This document shows, one piece after another, positions 63,982 through 64,000 of a stretch of DNA of 64,000 nucleotides. Every line of letters starts with the position of its first letter. Position 1 is the first letter of the stretch. The stretch covers positions 1,302,001-1,366,000 of the forward strand of contig JAHLMK010000010.1 of assembly GCA_019915135.1 (NCBI GenBank), in the 5' to 3' direction. The stretch is from Strobilurus pachycystidiatus. Its lineage: Eukaryota > Basidiomycota > Agaricomycetes > Agaricales > Physalacriaceae. The notes beneath the pieces are model-generated. The model did not search any database. It worked only from the letters and a program-made list of their open reading frames with translations, and had not been told where the DNA came from. The position numbers were made by a program, and so were the translations under genes.

Positions 63982-64000
63982 ACTCGGTCGCCCGAAGAGT

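Larger units (their letters stand above)
53208..64000 (-). mobile_element. Ty3/gypsy chromovirus-like LTR retrotransposon, 5' end beyond window
   Basis: On the minus strand, from right to left: a fused gag-pol frame (63981-55798), a separate spliced gene (55518-53691), a polypurine tract and the 3' LTR. Domain order protease, reverse transcriptase, RNase H, integrase, chromodomain is Ty3/gypsy of the chromovirus type. The 5' LTR and primer-binding site lie outside the window. All frames are intact, so the copy is probably young. It abuts a truncated F-box-like gene. Confidence 0.88.

Noticed and set aside
1..64000. CRISPR arrays, bacterial operons or riboswitches
   Set aside because: No spaced direct repeats of the right type, and intron-rich genes show a fungal nuclear genome.

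Overview
The window looks like a basidiomycete (Agaricomycete-type) nuclear contig. The protein genes are broken by many short GT-AG introns of about 48-64 nt. The recognisable families (HSPA12-like Hsp70, CPL1-like secreted protein, coilin, Zn2Cys6 regulator, Tad-type LINE, chromodomain Ty3/gypsy element) fit a filamentous basidiomycete. I cannot name a species.

Layout, left to right. (1) 1-1918: 3' part of an HSPA12-like Hsp70 gene, running off the left edge. (2) About 2573-4100, minus: a rearranged paralogue of the gene pair at 13.4-17.3 kb. (3) 5085-6957: a two-exon gene of uncertain function. (4) 7-11.2 kb: no convincing genes; probably decayed mobile DNA. (5) 11.2-17.3 kb: a membrane-anchored F-box-like gene, a PARP-type zinc-finger/coiled-coil gene built from repeated exons, and an AT-hook/coiled-coil gene. 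(6) 18043-18573: a MITE with TA target duplication. (7) 18807-27647: a full-length LINE with a 15-bp target duplication and a poly(A) tail, carrying a solo LTR inside ORF2. (8) 27.7-41.3 kb: single-copy genes (multi-span membrane protein, CPL1-like secreted protein, Zn2Cys6 factor, metallo-beta-lactamase-fold enzyme, F-box-like protein, coilin) and two inverted intron-containing tRNA-Glu(CTC) genes. (9) 42.7-53.2 kb: a tandem array of F-box-like genes interleaved with cupin genes. (10) 53208 to the right edge, minus: a Ty3/gypsy chromovirus-like retrotransposon.

The F-box-like family has seven members here (at 11.2, 36.3, 42.8, 44.9, 49.0, 51.1 and 52.8 kb). Two carry an N-terminal membrane segment; the others lack it. 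Convergent F-box (+) and cupin (-) genes form a unit that was duplicated in tandem at 42.5-47.3 kb, leaving one truncated cupin. The last F-box copy was cut short at the gypsy insertion.

The gypsy element has a single fused gag-pol frame of 2727 codons ending in a chromodomain. Between pol and the 3' LTR it carries an intact four-exon gene (556 aa) with its own TATA-like box. I consider this the most unusual thing in the window. All exon models are hand-built from splice signals and frame continuity, without transcript or database support.
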